Positions 48,221 through 56,409 of a stretch of 64,000 nt of DNA are shown here, piece by piece. The notes under the pieces were generated by a model, which saw nothing but the letters and a program-made list of their open reading frames with translations, did not search any database and was not told the DNA's origin. The DNA is taken from IMG/VR virus record IMGVR_UViG_3300046000_004279, positions 1 through 64,000 of that record; one strand, written 5' to 3'. Numbering within the stretch: position 1 is the first letter of the stretch; every line of letters begins with the position of its first letter. The DNA is from a virus. The position numbers and the translations under genes are program-made.

Positions 48221-48294
48221 GGTCTGTTAGTTCAATGGTAGAACATCGTCTTTACACGGCGACTACGCGGGTTCGATTCCCCCACAGACTACCA
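48221..48294 (+). tRNA. tRNA-Val(TAC)
   Basis: Acceptor GGTCTGT/ACAGACT, loop TTTACAC on TCGTC/GGCGA, T loop TTCGATT (one C-C mismatch in stem), CCA encoded. Confidence 0.9.
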
Positions 48295-48300
48295 GATAAT

Positions 48301-48376
48301 GCCTTGGTGGTGAAATGGTAAACACACCGGTCTTAGAAACCGCAAGCTGAGAGTTCGAGTCTCTCCTGAGGCACCA
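48301..48376 (+). tRNA. tRNA-Leu(TAG), short variable loop
   Basis: Acceptor GCCTTGG/CTGAGGC, loop CTTAGAA on CCGGT/ACCGC region, T loop TTCGAGT, CCA encoded. Variable region about 6 bases, class I size as in tRNA-Leu(TAA). Confidence 0.83.
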
Positions 48377-48395
48377 ATAAATTTAGGAATAGATA

Positions 48396-49529
48396 ATGAA
48401 GTCCAATGTGATACAAGATGAAATCACTGCTGAAATCAGCAAGATTTTTGACTATAAGTTTGACGGGACAACTGAGTTTGTTCCACCGTCAATTGGAATG
48501 ATTGATAAAGAGACAACACTGAAAGACTTCAACATTGGCTTGATAGTCGGACCATCGGGATCTGGCAAGAGTACGATGTTAAAGGATTTCGGTGTTGAAG
48601 TCGATCCTCAATGGGATCCTGATCTCTGCGTTGCATCTCATTTTGAAAATGTGAAACAAGCACAAGAACGTTTAGGTGCAGTTGGGTTCAATAGTATTCC
48701 AAGTTGGCTTCGCCCTTATCATGTTTTGTCTAACGGTGAACAGTTTCGCGCTCGTTTGGCTCGTCAACTAGATAACAATGTAGTGGTGGATGAGTTCACT
48801 TCTGTCATTGATCGTGATGTTGCTAAGAGTTGTTCAAATGCAATTCATCGTTACATCCATGCAAATGGTTTGAAGAACATCGTCTTTTCATCCTGTCATT
48901 ATGACATTATTGAGTGGTTACGTCCAGATTGGGTATTTGATACTCAAACTGGTAAATTGACCACAAGGAGGTTTGAAAGGCCAGCCATCGTTTTGGAAAT
49001 CCTACCTTGTTCCACCAAAGCTTGGTCATTGTTCAGCGACCATCACTATCTTGACGGGGACATCAATAAAAGTTCACGATCTTGGATCGTCACGTGGAAC
49101 AACCGACCTGTCGGCTTTCTTTCAAGTTTAGCGATGCCTAGTGGTAGTCTTAAGAACGCTTGGAGAGGTCACAGAACTGTCGTTCTACCTGAGTTTCAAG
49201 GTTTGGGTATTGGTGCTAGAATGACCGAAGCTTTAGGTGAGATGCACATCAGAGAAGGCAAAAGGTTCTTCACAAAGACCGCACATCCGCGCTTAGGTGA
49301 GTATCGTAATGCGTCTGACCTTTGGAGATCGACAAGTAAAAACGGGATCTTGAGAAACGACTACAAACACATATCAACTGATGGTTTACCAAACCCTCGT
49401 GGCGCTGGTTACAGTCGTAAGTTTACAAAAGAATATCTGGCTAAACACGCTGACAGAGTGTGTTACAGTCACGAATACATAGGAAATACAACGGATCGTG
49501 GGCTGGATGGTAAAGCAGCAGTTTGCTAA
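48396..49529 (+). CDS. ABC-type ATPase fused to GNAT acetyltransferase
   Basis: 377 residues. N-terminal ATPase: Walker A GPSGSGKST (about 52), signature LSNGEQFRARLARQL, Walker B NVVVDEFTSVIDR and H-loop SSCHYDII. C-terminal GNAT: RGHRTVVLPEFQGLGIGARM (acetyl-CoA loop Q/RxxGxG/A, about 275). No membrane part, so not a transporter. I know similar fusions in phages but not their role. Its last 37 bases overlap tRNA-Ser(GCT), and the stop codon lies in the anticodon loop. Confidence 0.8.
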   Translation: MKSNVIQDEITAEISKIFDYKFDGTTEFVPPSIGMIDKETTLKDFNIGLIVGPSGSGKSTMLKDFGVEVDPQWDPDLCVASHFENVKQAQERLGAVGFNSIPSWLRPYHVLSNGEQFRARLARQLDNNVVVDEFTSVIDRDVAKSCSNAIHRYIHANGLKNIVFSSCHYDIIEWLRPDWVFDTQTGKLTTRRFERPAIVLEILPCSTKAWSLFSDHHYLDGDINKSSRSWIVTWNNRPVGFLSSLAMPSGSLKNAWRGHRTVVLPEFQGLGIGARMTEALGEMHIREGKRFFTKTAHPRLGEYRNASDLWRSTSKNGILRNDYKHISTDGLPNPRGAGYSRKFTKEYLAKHADRVCYSHEYIGNTTDRGLDGKAAVC

Positions 49530-49580
49530 ACTGTACTACCTGTAAGGGTAGAGTGGGTTCGATTCCCACACGATCCGCCA
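49493..49580 (+). tRNA. tRNA-Ser(GCT), overlapping a CDS
   Basis: Acceptor GGATCGT/ACGATCC, loop TTGCTAA on GCAGT/ACTGT, variable arm CTACC/GGGTAG, discriminator G, CCA encoded. Bases 49493-49529 also code for the end of the ATPase-GNAT protein; TAA in the loop is its stop. Confidence 0.92.
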
Positions 49581-49588
49581 TATAAATA
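49581..49588 (+). promoter_or_regulatory. T4-like late promoter
   Basis: Exact TATAAATA directly after tRNA-Ser and 6 bases before ATG 49594; a transcript from here would be nearly leaderless. Confidence 0.5.
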
Positions 49589-49593
49589 ATCTC

Positions 49594-49746
49594 ATGTTCA
49601 AAAAGATTTGGTCCATTCTCTTGCCATTGACTGTCATAGTTAACTTTGGTTTAGCTATCAGTAACTTAATATCCACTAGATCAAACCATTTTATGTTGAT
49701 CGACCTATTGACTTTACATCAATCAAGCACTATATTAAGTAAGTAG
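49594..49746 (+). CDS. small membrane peptide
   Basis: 50 residues from ATG 49594: basic start, one membrane helix (IWSILLPLTVIVNFGLAI), Ser/Thr-rich tail. No SD visible, and its 3' part overlaps the next gene's promoter, so coding status is uncertain. Confidence 0.35.
   Translation: MFKKIWSILLPLTVIVNFGLAISNLISTRSNHFMLIDLLTLHQSSTILSK
49708..49736 (+). promoter_or_regulatory. sigma70-like promoter
   Basis: TTGACT, 17 bases, TATATT, before the gene at 49757. Confidence 0.75.
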
Positions 49747-49756
49747 AGACAGAGAG

Positions 49757-50287
49757 ATGACCATGACAAACTTCAATTCTTTTGTGACAAACTTTTCGGA
49801 GAGTGCATCGATTGAAAAATCTATGCAAGAAAAGATCTCCAAGGCATTTGCCGAATTGAATGCTAAGTTGATCAAATCTGATCAAGAGTGGGCCAAGAAA
49901 AAGATCGAAGGGTTCCAAGACCACATGAAAAAATGGGATGCAGATCACACCAAATACGCCGATTACAAACTTCGTGGTCCTGAAGTTATCAAATATTGGG
50001 GCAGTGAAGCGATGATGAAACTGATTGCGAGTCGTGGTCTTCAAGGCGGTCTTGATAACATGATGAAAAACACTCATGCTCTTATCGCAAAAAGAGACAA
50101 TCAGATTGTCGCGGCTCTACGTAAGAATAAGATCGACGGCATTCCCGATTTTGAACTGAAACACAATAGTGATGGTTACGAAGGCAGTTTCAAAGTTGGT
50201 GATCACAATGTTAACATCCGCACAATCGTTGCTGGTGGGTACAACATTCAAAGAATGCACATGCGAACGTTAATAAAAGTACAGTAA
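49757..50287 (+). CDS. hypothetical protein
   Basis: 176 residues, helical and Lys-rich, GAGAGAG before ATG. First 60 residues are coiled-coil-like; the C-terminal SDGYEGSFKVGDHNVNIRTI is beta. No family recognised. Early-type promoter upstream. Confidence 0.65.
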   Translation: MTMTNFNSFVTNFSESASIEKSMQEKISKAFAELNAKLIKSDQEWAKKKIEGFQDHMKKWDADHTKYADYKLRGPEVIKYWGSEAMMKLIASRGLQGGLDNMMKNTHALIAKRDNQIVAALRKNKIDGIPDFELKHNSDGYEGSFKVGDHNVNIRTIVAGGYNIQRMHMRTLIKVQ

Positions 50288-50301
50288 AGCTAAAATAACT
50301 C

Positions 50302-50330
50302 TTGACTCTTGCTTAGAGATGCACTATATT
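50302..50330 (+). promoter_or_regulatory. sigma70-like promoter
   Basis: TTGACT, 17 bases, TATATT. GCTTAGAGATGCACTATATT resembles the promoter at 41722. Confidence 0.78.
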
Positions 50331-50355
50331 GATACTGTAGTAAAGAGGAAAACAC

Positions 50356-50766
50356 ATGTACACGTTCGACGAATCAATTGTTTCTGATCTGCACAAAGAC
50401 ACTTACGGCTTCCGCCCTGACAGTGCTTTCTGGTCTAACTGGAATGTCTCCTCAGATGCTGGCAAACAGTACATCTGGGATTGTCTGCTCGAAGCTTTCG
50501 CCCACACCATTGAGATTAATGCTAACGAGGATATCGCTGCGATCAATGCTTTCGAGCTTGAGATTGCAAACACGATTGATCTTGGTGCTACTTCGCGTGA
50601 AGTCGCTATTCGTTGGATCATTGAGTCGATGGGTCTGACTGAGACCGATTTGGTGTACGGTGGCAGTTATGTCTGTTTCTTGAAGAAACTACCGTATTCA
50701 ATGGCTCCGTTGTTTGATAACGCGATTCGTGATCTTGAAAGTAACTTCATCAAAGAGGATGCATAA
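50356..50766 (+). CDS. conserved phage protein
   Basis: 136 residues, acidic. FDESIVSDLHKDTYGFRPDS is a recognisable start of a protein family found widely in phages; function unknown. AGAGGAAA before ATG; TAATG overlap with next gene. Confidence 0.7.
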   Translation: MYTFDESIVSDLHKDTYGFRPDSAFWSNWNVSSDAGKQYIWDCLLEAFAHTIEINANEDIAAINAFELEIANTIDLGATSREVAIRWIIESMGLTETDLVYGGSYVCFLKKLPYSMAPLFDNAIRDLESNFIKEDA

Positions 50767-50984
50767 TGTTGGAAACTATCTCTGCGGGTGAACTGTGTAT
50801 GGGCATTCTTGAATCAGAATTCCATCGCCCGTTGATCAATGGTAAAGCGAATCGTGAGAACATTGAAGATGCAATCACGATTGGCATGATGGAAAAGAAA
50901 CTTGGGTATGTGTCGCAAGAGACTGTTGACATTGCAATTGCTTTGGTCAACGATTTGCTAGCCCTACATAATGTAAAAGAATAA
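50766..50984 (+). CDS. small hypothetical protein
   Basis: 72 residues, helical, TAATG-coupled to the gene before. No family recognised. Ends just before tRNA-Asn. Confidence 0.6.
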   Translation: MLETISAGELCMGILESEFHRPLINGKANRENIEDAITIGMMEKKLGYVSQETVDIAIALVNDLLALHNVKE

Positions 50985-50988
50985 CCGT

Positions 50989-51064
50989 TTCCAGTTAGCT
51001 CAGTTGGTAGAGCATCTGACTGTTAATCAGAGGGTCGCTGGTTCGAGCCCAGCACTGGGAGCCA
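50989..51064 (+). tRNA. tRNA-Asn(GTT)
   Basis: Acceptor TTCCAGT/ACTGGGA, loop CTGTTAA on TCTGA/TCAGA, T loop TTCGAGC, discriminator G, CCA encoded. Confidence 0.93.
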
Positions 51065-51071
51065 AATATAT

Positions 51072-51146
51072 CAGGGTGTAGCTCAGTGGTAGAGTGCTTC
51101 ACTTGGAATGAAGAAGTCGCAAGTTCAATCCTTGTCACCCTGACCA
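51072..51146 (+). tRNA. tRNA-Pro(TGG)
   Basis: Acceptor CAGGGTG/CACCCTG, loop CTTGGAA on CTTCA/TGAAG, C1-G72 and A73, CCA encoded. Confidence 0.92.
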
Positions 51147-51168
51147 AATATACGTCAACACTATTGGT

Positions 51169-52293
51169 ATGAATAAAATGATTTTGAATCCAAACGATGC
51201 TTTGTATGCATATGGTAAAATAAACGAAGCGTATGGTTCTATCAATCGTATTGACGATTATTTTAGAATGAAGAAACTTGAACGGATCAAACACCTTCCT
51301 ACGCCCTTGTTTGGGTTTTCGATGGAAGATGAGATGTTTCAATCATACGATATGTCTCCTGATGATATGAATTTCAAAGTTGTTCAACTGAAAAATCAAA
51401 CCTTCAATACTTTGTTGGAGATGACGGCTTCATTCACTTATGAAGACGCCCCTGGTAAAGAACTAAAGCTTGCAATTCAAGAAACCACAACTGGTAAGTA
51501 TGTTGGGTTTATCAAGTTAGGATCTCCTCTAATCAACTCCAAACCAAGAAACGATTACTTAGGTGATGTTCCTGAGTTCTCTCGTTTCAACAAACATGCA
51601 ATTATGGGGTTTATCATTGTTCCTGTTCAACCGTTTGGGTATAACTATCTCGGCGGTAAACTACTCAGCCTTATCTGTGCAAGTCACGAGATACGTGAGA
51701 TGATAAACAAAAAATACAATTGTAATATCTGTTTGTTTGAAACTACTTCACTGTATGGCAATATCAAAGGAACATCTCAGTATGATGGTCTCAAGCCCTA
51801 CTTGCGGTATCTTGGCGATACACAGTCTAAGTTTCTGTTAACTCTTCCTGATTCTATATACCATGATCTATACAAGTGGTTCAAAGATAAAAACAATGGT
51901 GAAGAACTGATTCACAAAGGTGCGTCTAGCAGAAAACTAAAAATTCAGACTAAGATGATTTCAATCATTAAACACTCTTTGAAAGAACATCATCCAGATA
52001 AGTATACAGAGTTTGTGGAGTTTATCAAAAATCGTGAAGAAGTCACAACTCAAAAAAGGTTCTACATGTCTGACTATGGGTTCTCAAACGTAAAAGATGT
52101 TTTGACTGGAAAGACTGATACATTGGTCCCGAATCCAGAGAACTATGACAAGTTCTATCTTGATAATCTTATAAAGTGGTGGAAGAACAAAGCTACAAAC
52201 AGATTTAACCGATTGAAAGAAACGGATTGTTTGCGTACCAATCTTGAGGTTTGGAACGAGGATACGATCAACACGATTGATATTATCAGATAA
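51169..52293 (+). CDS. DUF4338-like protein
   Basis: 374 residues. GKYVGFIKLGSP, RNDYLGDV, AIMGFIIVPVQPFGYNYLGG and CNICLFETTSLYGN follow the order of conserved blocks in DUF4338, the family that also includes DruA of the Druantia defence system; the phage role is unknown. The C-terminal 130 residues are basic and helical. Lies between tRNA pairs. Confidence 0.6.
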   Translation: MNKMILNPNDALYAYGKINEAYGSINRIDDYFRMKKLERIKHLPTPLFGFSMEDEMFQSYDMSPDDMNFKVVQLKNQTFNTLLEMTASFTYEDAPGKELKLAIQETTTGKYVGFIKLGSPLINSKPRNDYLGDVPEFSRFNKHAIMGFIIVPVQPFGYNYLGGKLLSLICASHEIREMINKKYNCNICLFETTSLYGNIKGTSQYDGLKPYLRYLGDTQSKFLLTLPDSIYHDLYKWFKDKNNGEELIHKGASSRKLKIQTKMISIIKHSLKEHHPDKYTEFVEFIKNREEVTTQKRFYMSDYGFSNVKDVLTGKTDTLVPNPENYDKFYLDNLIKWWKNKATNRFNRLKETDCLRTNLEVWNEDTINTIDIIR

Positions 52294-52314
52294 ACTATAC
52301 TATATAATCATATT

Positions 52315-52389
52315 GCGGGAGTAGCTCAGTGGTAGAGCGCTATCCTTCCAAGTTAGATGTCGTGGGTTCGACCCCCATCTCCCGCTCCA
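52315..52389 (+). tRNA. tRNA-Gly(TCC)
   Basis: Acceptor GCGGGAG/CTCCCGC, loop CTTCCAA on CTATC/GTTAG, discriminator T, CCA encoded. Confidence 0.92.
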
Positions 52390-52394
52390 ATTTC

Positions 52395-52470
52395 GCTTCC
52401 TAAGCATTGCTGGCGATGCAACGGTTTTGTAGTCCGAAGATAGAGTGTTCGATTCACTCAGGAAGCACCA
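52395..52470 (+). tRNA. tRNA-Thr(TGT)
   Basis: Acceptor GCTTCCT/AGGAAGC, D stem GCAT/ATGC, loop TTTGTAG with U-U at pair 31-39, T stem GAGTG/CACTC, CCA encoded. Confidence 0.85.
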
Positions 52471-52491
52471 TTTTACATTATAGGAGTTACA

Positions 52492-52854
52492 ATGGCATAC
52501 TGGGGTTATCACGCGATCTTCGATTGCGCTGCTTGTGATATTGGTCTTATCACTAGCGAGAAAAATGTTTACAATTTCATTAAAGAACTTGTCCCTGCGA
52601 TTGATATGGTAGCCTACGGTGAGCCAATGATCAAACACTTTGCTACTCACGCTATCGACAAAGCTGGTATCAGCTTCTGTCAGATGATTGAGACTAGCAG
52701 CATTACTGGGCACCTTGTTGATGCAAACGGTGATGCATATATTGACATCTTCTCTTGTAAGCCAGTTGATATTGGCATTGCTCAAGATGTTATCACTAAG
52801 TATTTCAAGCCATCTAAAGTTCGAGTTAATTTCCTCACTCGCAGTGCTGGATAA
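52492..52854 (+). CDS. speD: S-adenosylmethionine decarboxylase-like protein
   Basis: 120 residues, normal for bacterial SpeD. MIETSSITGHLVDANGDAYI with IFSCKPVD match the SpeD core: the Ser after Glu-Thr-Ser is the likely self-cleavage/pyruvoyl site and the Cys is the proton donor. SpeD makes decarboxylated SAM for spermidine; speD-like genes occur in marine T4-like phages. AGGAG precedes ATG. Confidence 0.8.
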   Translation: MAYWGYHAIFDCAACDIGLITSEKNVYNFIKELVPAIDMVAYGEPMIKHFATHAIDKAGISFCQMIETSSITGHLVDANGDAYIDIFSCKPVDIGIAQDVITKYFKPSKVRVNFLTRSAG

Positions 52855-52875
52855 TCATACAATTTAGTATTAACG

Positions 52876-52898
52876 CCCCGTAGCTTATGGCTACGGGG
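52876..52898 (+). terminator. strong GC hairpin
   Basis: CCCCGTAGC/GCTACGGGG, 9 bp with loop TTATG. No T-run follows (TTGAAC), so it may be a processing or pause hairpin before the radical SAM block. Confidence 0.6.
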
Positions 52899-52922
52899 TT
52901 GAACTCGTTTATAAGTAGCAGT

Positions 52923-53735
52923 ATGACAAGAACAACACCTTTACCATTCTATCGACCTGAAGATCCATTCTTCTTATATCATGATCTGTATCCAACAAAT
53001 CAGGTAAAGCTGTGGTTGGATATTTCAACACATTGCAATGCAAAATGCCCACAATGTCACAGAACAGATGCTAATGGATTAGGTAAATCCGATTGGTTAC
53101 CTGTTGTGCAGTGGTCTTTTGAACAATTCAAGTTTGCATTTCCTCCCAAGACTCTACAGATGTTCAAAGAGATTCAGATCTGCGGTACGTGGGGTGATCC
53201 TATGATGAACAAAGACATCTATGAGATCATGGAATACATTATGGATAACAGCCGAGGAATCCACGTACTGTTGAACACCAATGGCAGTATTCGTGACGAA
53301 GAGTGGTGGTGGAAGTTCGGCACAAAGGTCCGTAACCGTTGCACAGTGTTCTGGGCAATTGAGGGGATCACCAACGAACAACATGCAATGTATCGTCAGA
53401 ACACCGACCTTGATAAGGTTCTACGCAACATGGAATCGTTCTCTGCTGCTGGTGGCATAAGCGAAGTATTTACAGTTGTGTTTAAGCACAATGAGAAAGA
53501 TATGTACAACATCGCCAAGGTTAGCAAAGACCTCGGTGCAAGGCAGATCATGTTTGTTCAGTCAAATAGGTTCTACAGACATTCTAAGTTTGACTTTGTT
53601 GATGATCAAGGTGTTGAACAGTCACTATATAGAGCAGAACTACCACCCAACAAAGAGTTCTATTGGAAATCGTGGGATTTGAATAACCCTGTTGCTATGG
53701 AGATTATAAAGAATGAAGCCAGTCGAACGCAATAA
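52923..53735 (+). CDS. radical SAM enzyme 1 (no attached SPASM domain)
   Basis: 270 residues from ATG 52923. Cluster motif ISTHCNAKCPQCHRTD (CxxxCxxC, about residue 38), then ICGTWGDPMMNKDIYEI in place of GGEP, and LLNTNGS. The SPASM-type Cys cluster expected at the C terminus is instead encoded by the next gene in another frame (23-base overlap). 5'-deoxyadenosyl radical chemistry is expected; the substrate is unknown. Close paralogue at 55293. Confidence 0.85.
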   Translation: MTRTTPLPFYRPEDPFFLYHDLYPTNQVKLWLDISTHCNAKCPQCHRTDANGLGKSDWLPVVQWSFEQFKFAFPPKTLQMFKEIQICGTWGDPMMNKDIYEIMEYIMDNSRGIHVLLNTNGSIRDEEWWWKFGTKVRNRCTVFWAIEGITNEQHAMYRQNTDLDKVLRNMESFSAAGGISEVFTVVFKHNEKDMYNIAKVSKDLGARQIMFVQSNRFYRHSKFDFVDDQGVEQSLYRAELPPNKEFYWKSWDLNNPVAMEIIKNEASRTQ

Positions 53736-54120
53736 GTGTGGGGTTGTTTGCGAATGGATGCAGACTGGTCGCATCTTAATTAATCCTGATGGGCAAGTGT
53801 TACCTTGCTGTTACCTAGCAAATGTGATGTACATGGTTAACAAGCTAGGCACACCCGAGCAGGTGTTGGCTAATAAGAACAATCTAACAGACCAGATTGG
53901 CCAACGCAACCTGATCCAAAAAGAGTTCTATGAAGAGCCAGTGTTGGTTGAGTATCTTGAGAACAAAGAAAAGTACAGCGTGTTTCACACACCATTCGAA
54001 GAAATCATTAATAGTGATTGGTTTACTAAAACATTACCACAATCTTGGGATGATTCTGATAGATTGGTATTACAGTGTGCACAACACTGTGGAACGGTAA
54101 AGCATCGTGGCAGAAAGTAA
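53713..54120 (+). CDS. separate SPASM-type cysteine protein 1
   Basis: 135 residues. CGVVCEWMQTGRILINPDGQ, LPCCYLANV and QCAQHCG hold six to seven Cys spaced as in SPASM/twitch auxiliary iron-sulphur domains. It lies +1 in frame from radical SAM 1 with GGAG 10 bases before ATG, so it can be translated on its own. The same split recurs at 55293/56029, so this is a real gene organisation and not an error. Confidence 0.75.
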   Translation: MKPVERNKCGVVCEWMQTGRILINPDGQVLPCCYLANVMYMVNKLGTPEQVLANKNNLTDQIGQRNLIQKEFYEEPVLVEYLENKEKYSVFHTPFEEIINSDWFTKTLPQSWDDSDRLVLQCAQHCGTVKHRGRK

Positions 54121-55300
54121 ATTCTGCCCGCTTCCTTGGTTTAACATTACTACAGATGTAAACGGATCTGTTAGACCATGTTGTAGATATGCTCAACCTA
54201 GTGAGCAAGTTGATCACAAAATGCCTTGGTTGCAAGATGGTAGCATAAAGTCACTATGGAATGGTCCTGAGATGAGAGGCTTGCGTAAAGCTTTTCTCAA
54301 TGGCGAGCAACCAGCCGACTGTAGTTGGTGTTGGAAAGAAGAAGATAACAATATCAAAAGCTACAGACAATTACACATTGATGAGTATAGTAGCGATTAT
54401 GATAATGTTGATTTAACAACTGATTATTCACCAAATCCAATAGTGTTTGACCTAAAACTATCTAATGTGTGCAATTTAAAATGTAGGATGTGTGGTCCAA
54501 CAGCTTCTAGTTCTATCTTAAAAGAACAAAAGACTTACAAATATTTTACAGACCGCGATAAAAAAGAACACGAATACTGGCTAACTAATAAAATTCTTGG
54601 AACACATAATGAAAAAGATTTCATGGAGTGGTTACCATCTATTGTTGAACTTCAATTTACTGGTGGTGAGCCATTAGTAAGCCCAGAAAATAAACAATTA
54701 ATAAAATTAATCTCAGAAACTGAATATGCAAAAAACATTAGTATTCAATTAAACACCAATGCTACACATTTTAACACATCATTTGTTGAACAATTAAAGA
54801 AATTTAAAAAGATTCATATAGACGCTAGTATTGACGATATTGGACCCCGAATTGAATATGCTCGACATGGGTGCAATTGGGAAAACTTGAATAATAATTT
54901 AAAAAGATACAACAGCATAGAAGAAATCAAACTTAACATATGGGCTACGGTAAATAATTACAACATTTGGTATTTGGATGATTTGATTAATTATTGTGAA
55001 GAAAATAATATCGAACTGGCCTTGGGGGCTTTGCACACTCCTAGTGAATTGTCAATTCAATACTTACCAGAACATTTAAAAGATGCTATTCGCGAAAAGT
55101 ATATAAAACCAATTCACTTAGATCCTGTTGCAAATGAATTACGCGCTAAAAGATTAAAACCTATTATTAATTTCTTGGACGCTTCTAATGAAAACCGTCT
55201 TAAAGAATTTTTAAAAACAACTTGGGTCTATGATCGAATTCGTAAAGAAAAATTTAAAGATGTATTTCCAGAGTGGAGAGATATGATTTACTATGGATGA
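54107..55300 (+). CDS. twitch-type radical SAM enzyme A
   Basis: 397 residues. N-terminal auxiliary cluster CPLPWFN, VRPCCRYA, CSWCWKEE, then the radical SAM motif LSNVCNLKCRMCGPTAS (about 125) and ELQFTGGEPLVSP (GGEP). A typical twitch-domain enzyme of marine phages. The gene is notably AT-rich compared with its neighbours. Overlaps the genes on both sides. Confidence 0.85.
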   Translation: MAESKFCPLPWFNITTDVNGSVRPCCRYAQPSEQVDHKMPWLQDGSIKSLWNGPEMRGLRKAFLNGEQPADCSWCWKEEDNNIKSYRQLHIDEYSSDYDNVDLTTDYSPNPIVFDLKLSNVCNLKCRMCGPTASSSILKEQKTYKYFTDRDKKEHEYWLTNKILGTHNEKDFMEWLPSIVELQFTGGEPLVSPENKQLIKLISETEYAKNISIQLNTNATHFNTSFVEQLKKFKKIHIDASIDDIGPRIEYARHGCNWENLNNNLKRYNSIEEIKLNIWATVNNYNIWYLDDLINYCEENNIELALGALHTPSELSIQYLPEHLKDAIREKYIKPIHLDPVANELRAKRLKPIINFLDASNENRLKEFLKTTWVYDRIRKEKFKDVFPEWRDMIYYG

Positions 55301-56039
55301 TTATAAAAGTCTTCTTGATAAGCGACAGCTAACAATGTGGTTGGACATATCAACATATTGTAATGCTGGTTGTCCTCAATGTCACAGAACAAACCCAAAC
55401 GGGTTAGATAAGATCTATTGGTTGCCGCTTGTGCAGTGGTCAATCGATGACTTTAAAAGAGCATTCCCGATCTCATCCATGGCGAGAATTGACAAGTTTG
55501 ATATTTGTGGTACGTGGGGTGATCCTATGATGAACAAAGACATCTATGAGATTGTCGAATACATCATAGAGAATTCTGAATGTACAGTACAACTTCACAC
55601 AAACGGTAGCATGAGAGACAATGACTTTTGGTGGAACCTAGGCGTCCTTTGTGGAAAACGATTGAATGTTCAATTCACAGTTGATGGTGTTACTGAACAA
55701 GAACACGCGTTGTATAGACAAAAAACAAGCCTTGCAAAAACCCTATCTAACATGTTGACATTAACAAGTACGAATGCTACAGCGGGTGTGTACACTGTGA
55801 TATTTGAACACAACGAAAGATCTATACAAGATATCGCAAAACTATCTCGTGATCATGGTGCACACTATATAACATTTGTGCCTTCAAATAGATTCAAAGT
55901 TAATGATGAAGAATTCAATTTTTTTAAATTTACTGATGATAAGGGTGCGGAACAGATGTTTGTTAAGTCAAATTTAAAAAAATACTTAACAGGTGCGCTT
56001 ACTGATAAATTTATTGAAAGTCTTGCCCATGTCTTGTAA
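55293..56039 (+). CDS. radical SAM enzyme 2 (paralogue of 1)
   Basis: 248 residues. DISTYCNAGCPQCHRTNPNG (cluster motif), ICGTWGDPMMNKDIYEI identical in 17 residues to enzyme 1, and QLHTNGS. Again no C-terminal Cys domain. Divergence elsewhere shows an old duplication. Confidence 0.85.
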   Translation: MDDYKSLLDKRQLTMWLDISTYCNAGCPQCHRTNPNGLDKIYWLPLVQWSIDDFKRAFPISSMARIDKFDICGTWGDPMMNKDIYEIVEYIIENSECTVQLHTNGSMRDNDFWWNLGVLCGKRLNVQFTVDGVTEQEHALYRQKTSLAKTLSNMLTLTSTNATAGVYTVIFEHNERSIQDIAKLSRDHGAHYITFVPSNRFKVNDEEFNFFKFTDDKGAEQMFVKSNLKKYLTGALTDKFIESLAHVL

Positions 56040-56409
56040 AATTGAATGTGAATGGATGCAGAGTAAAAGAATCCTTGTCAATCCTGATGGTCAAGTGTGG
56101 CCTTGTTGTTATCTTGCTAACAGTACATACATGCGTGCTGCATTAGGTTATCCAGAATCTTATACATCAAAAGAGACGTATAGAATTGAAAATCAGATTA
56201 TAAACCTTGAAGATGCTGCTGTACGTACTGGCCAACAGGTTCTGTTAAAAGAATATTTTGATGAGAAAGAACAGTATAATATATTCAATCATACGATTGA
56301 TGAGATTGTTGAATCAAAGTGGTTTGCTGAGACATTACCAAAATCATGGGACGAACCAGAAAGAGTGCTATATCAATGCAAGATCAATTGTTCGAAATCG
56401 GAAACCTAA
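56029..56409 (+). CDS. separate SPASM-type cysteine protein 2
   Basis: 126 residues from ATG 56029. CKIECEWMQSKRILVNPDGQ, WPCCYLANS and YQCKINCS repeat the Cys layout of the protein at 53713. 11-base overlap with radical SAM 2 in another frame. Confidence 0.75.
   Translation: MSCKIECEWMQSKRILVNPDGQVWPCCYLANSTYMRAALGYPESYTSKETYRIENQIINLEDAAVRTGQQVLLKEYFDEKEQYNIFNHTIDEIVESKWFAETLPKSWDEPERVLYQCKINCSKSET

Noticed and set aside
42717-49580. CRISPR array
   Set aside because: Repeated elements are tRNAs and paired stems of varied sequence, with no regular repeat-spacer pattern.
52923-54120. Frameshift or assembly error splitting the radical SAM gene
   Set aside because: The paralogous pair at 55293-56409 has the same split and frame relation.
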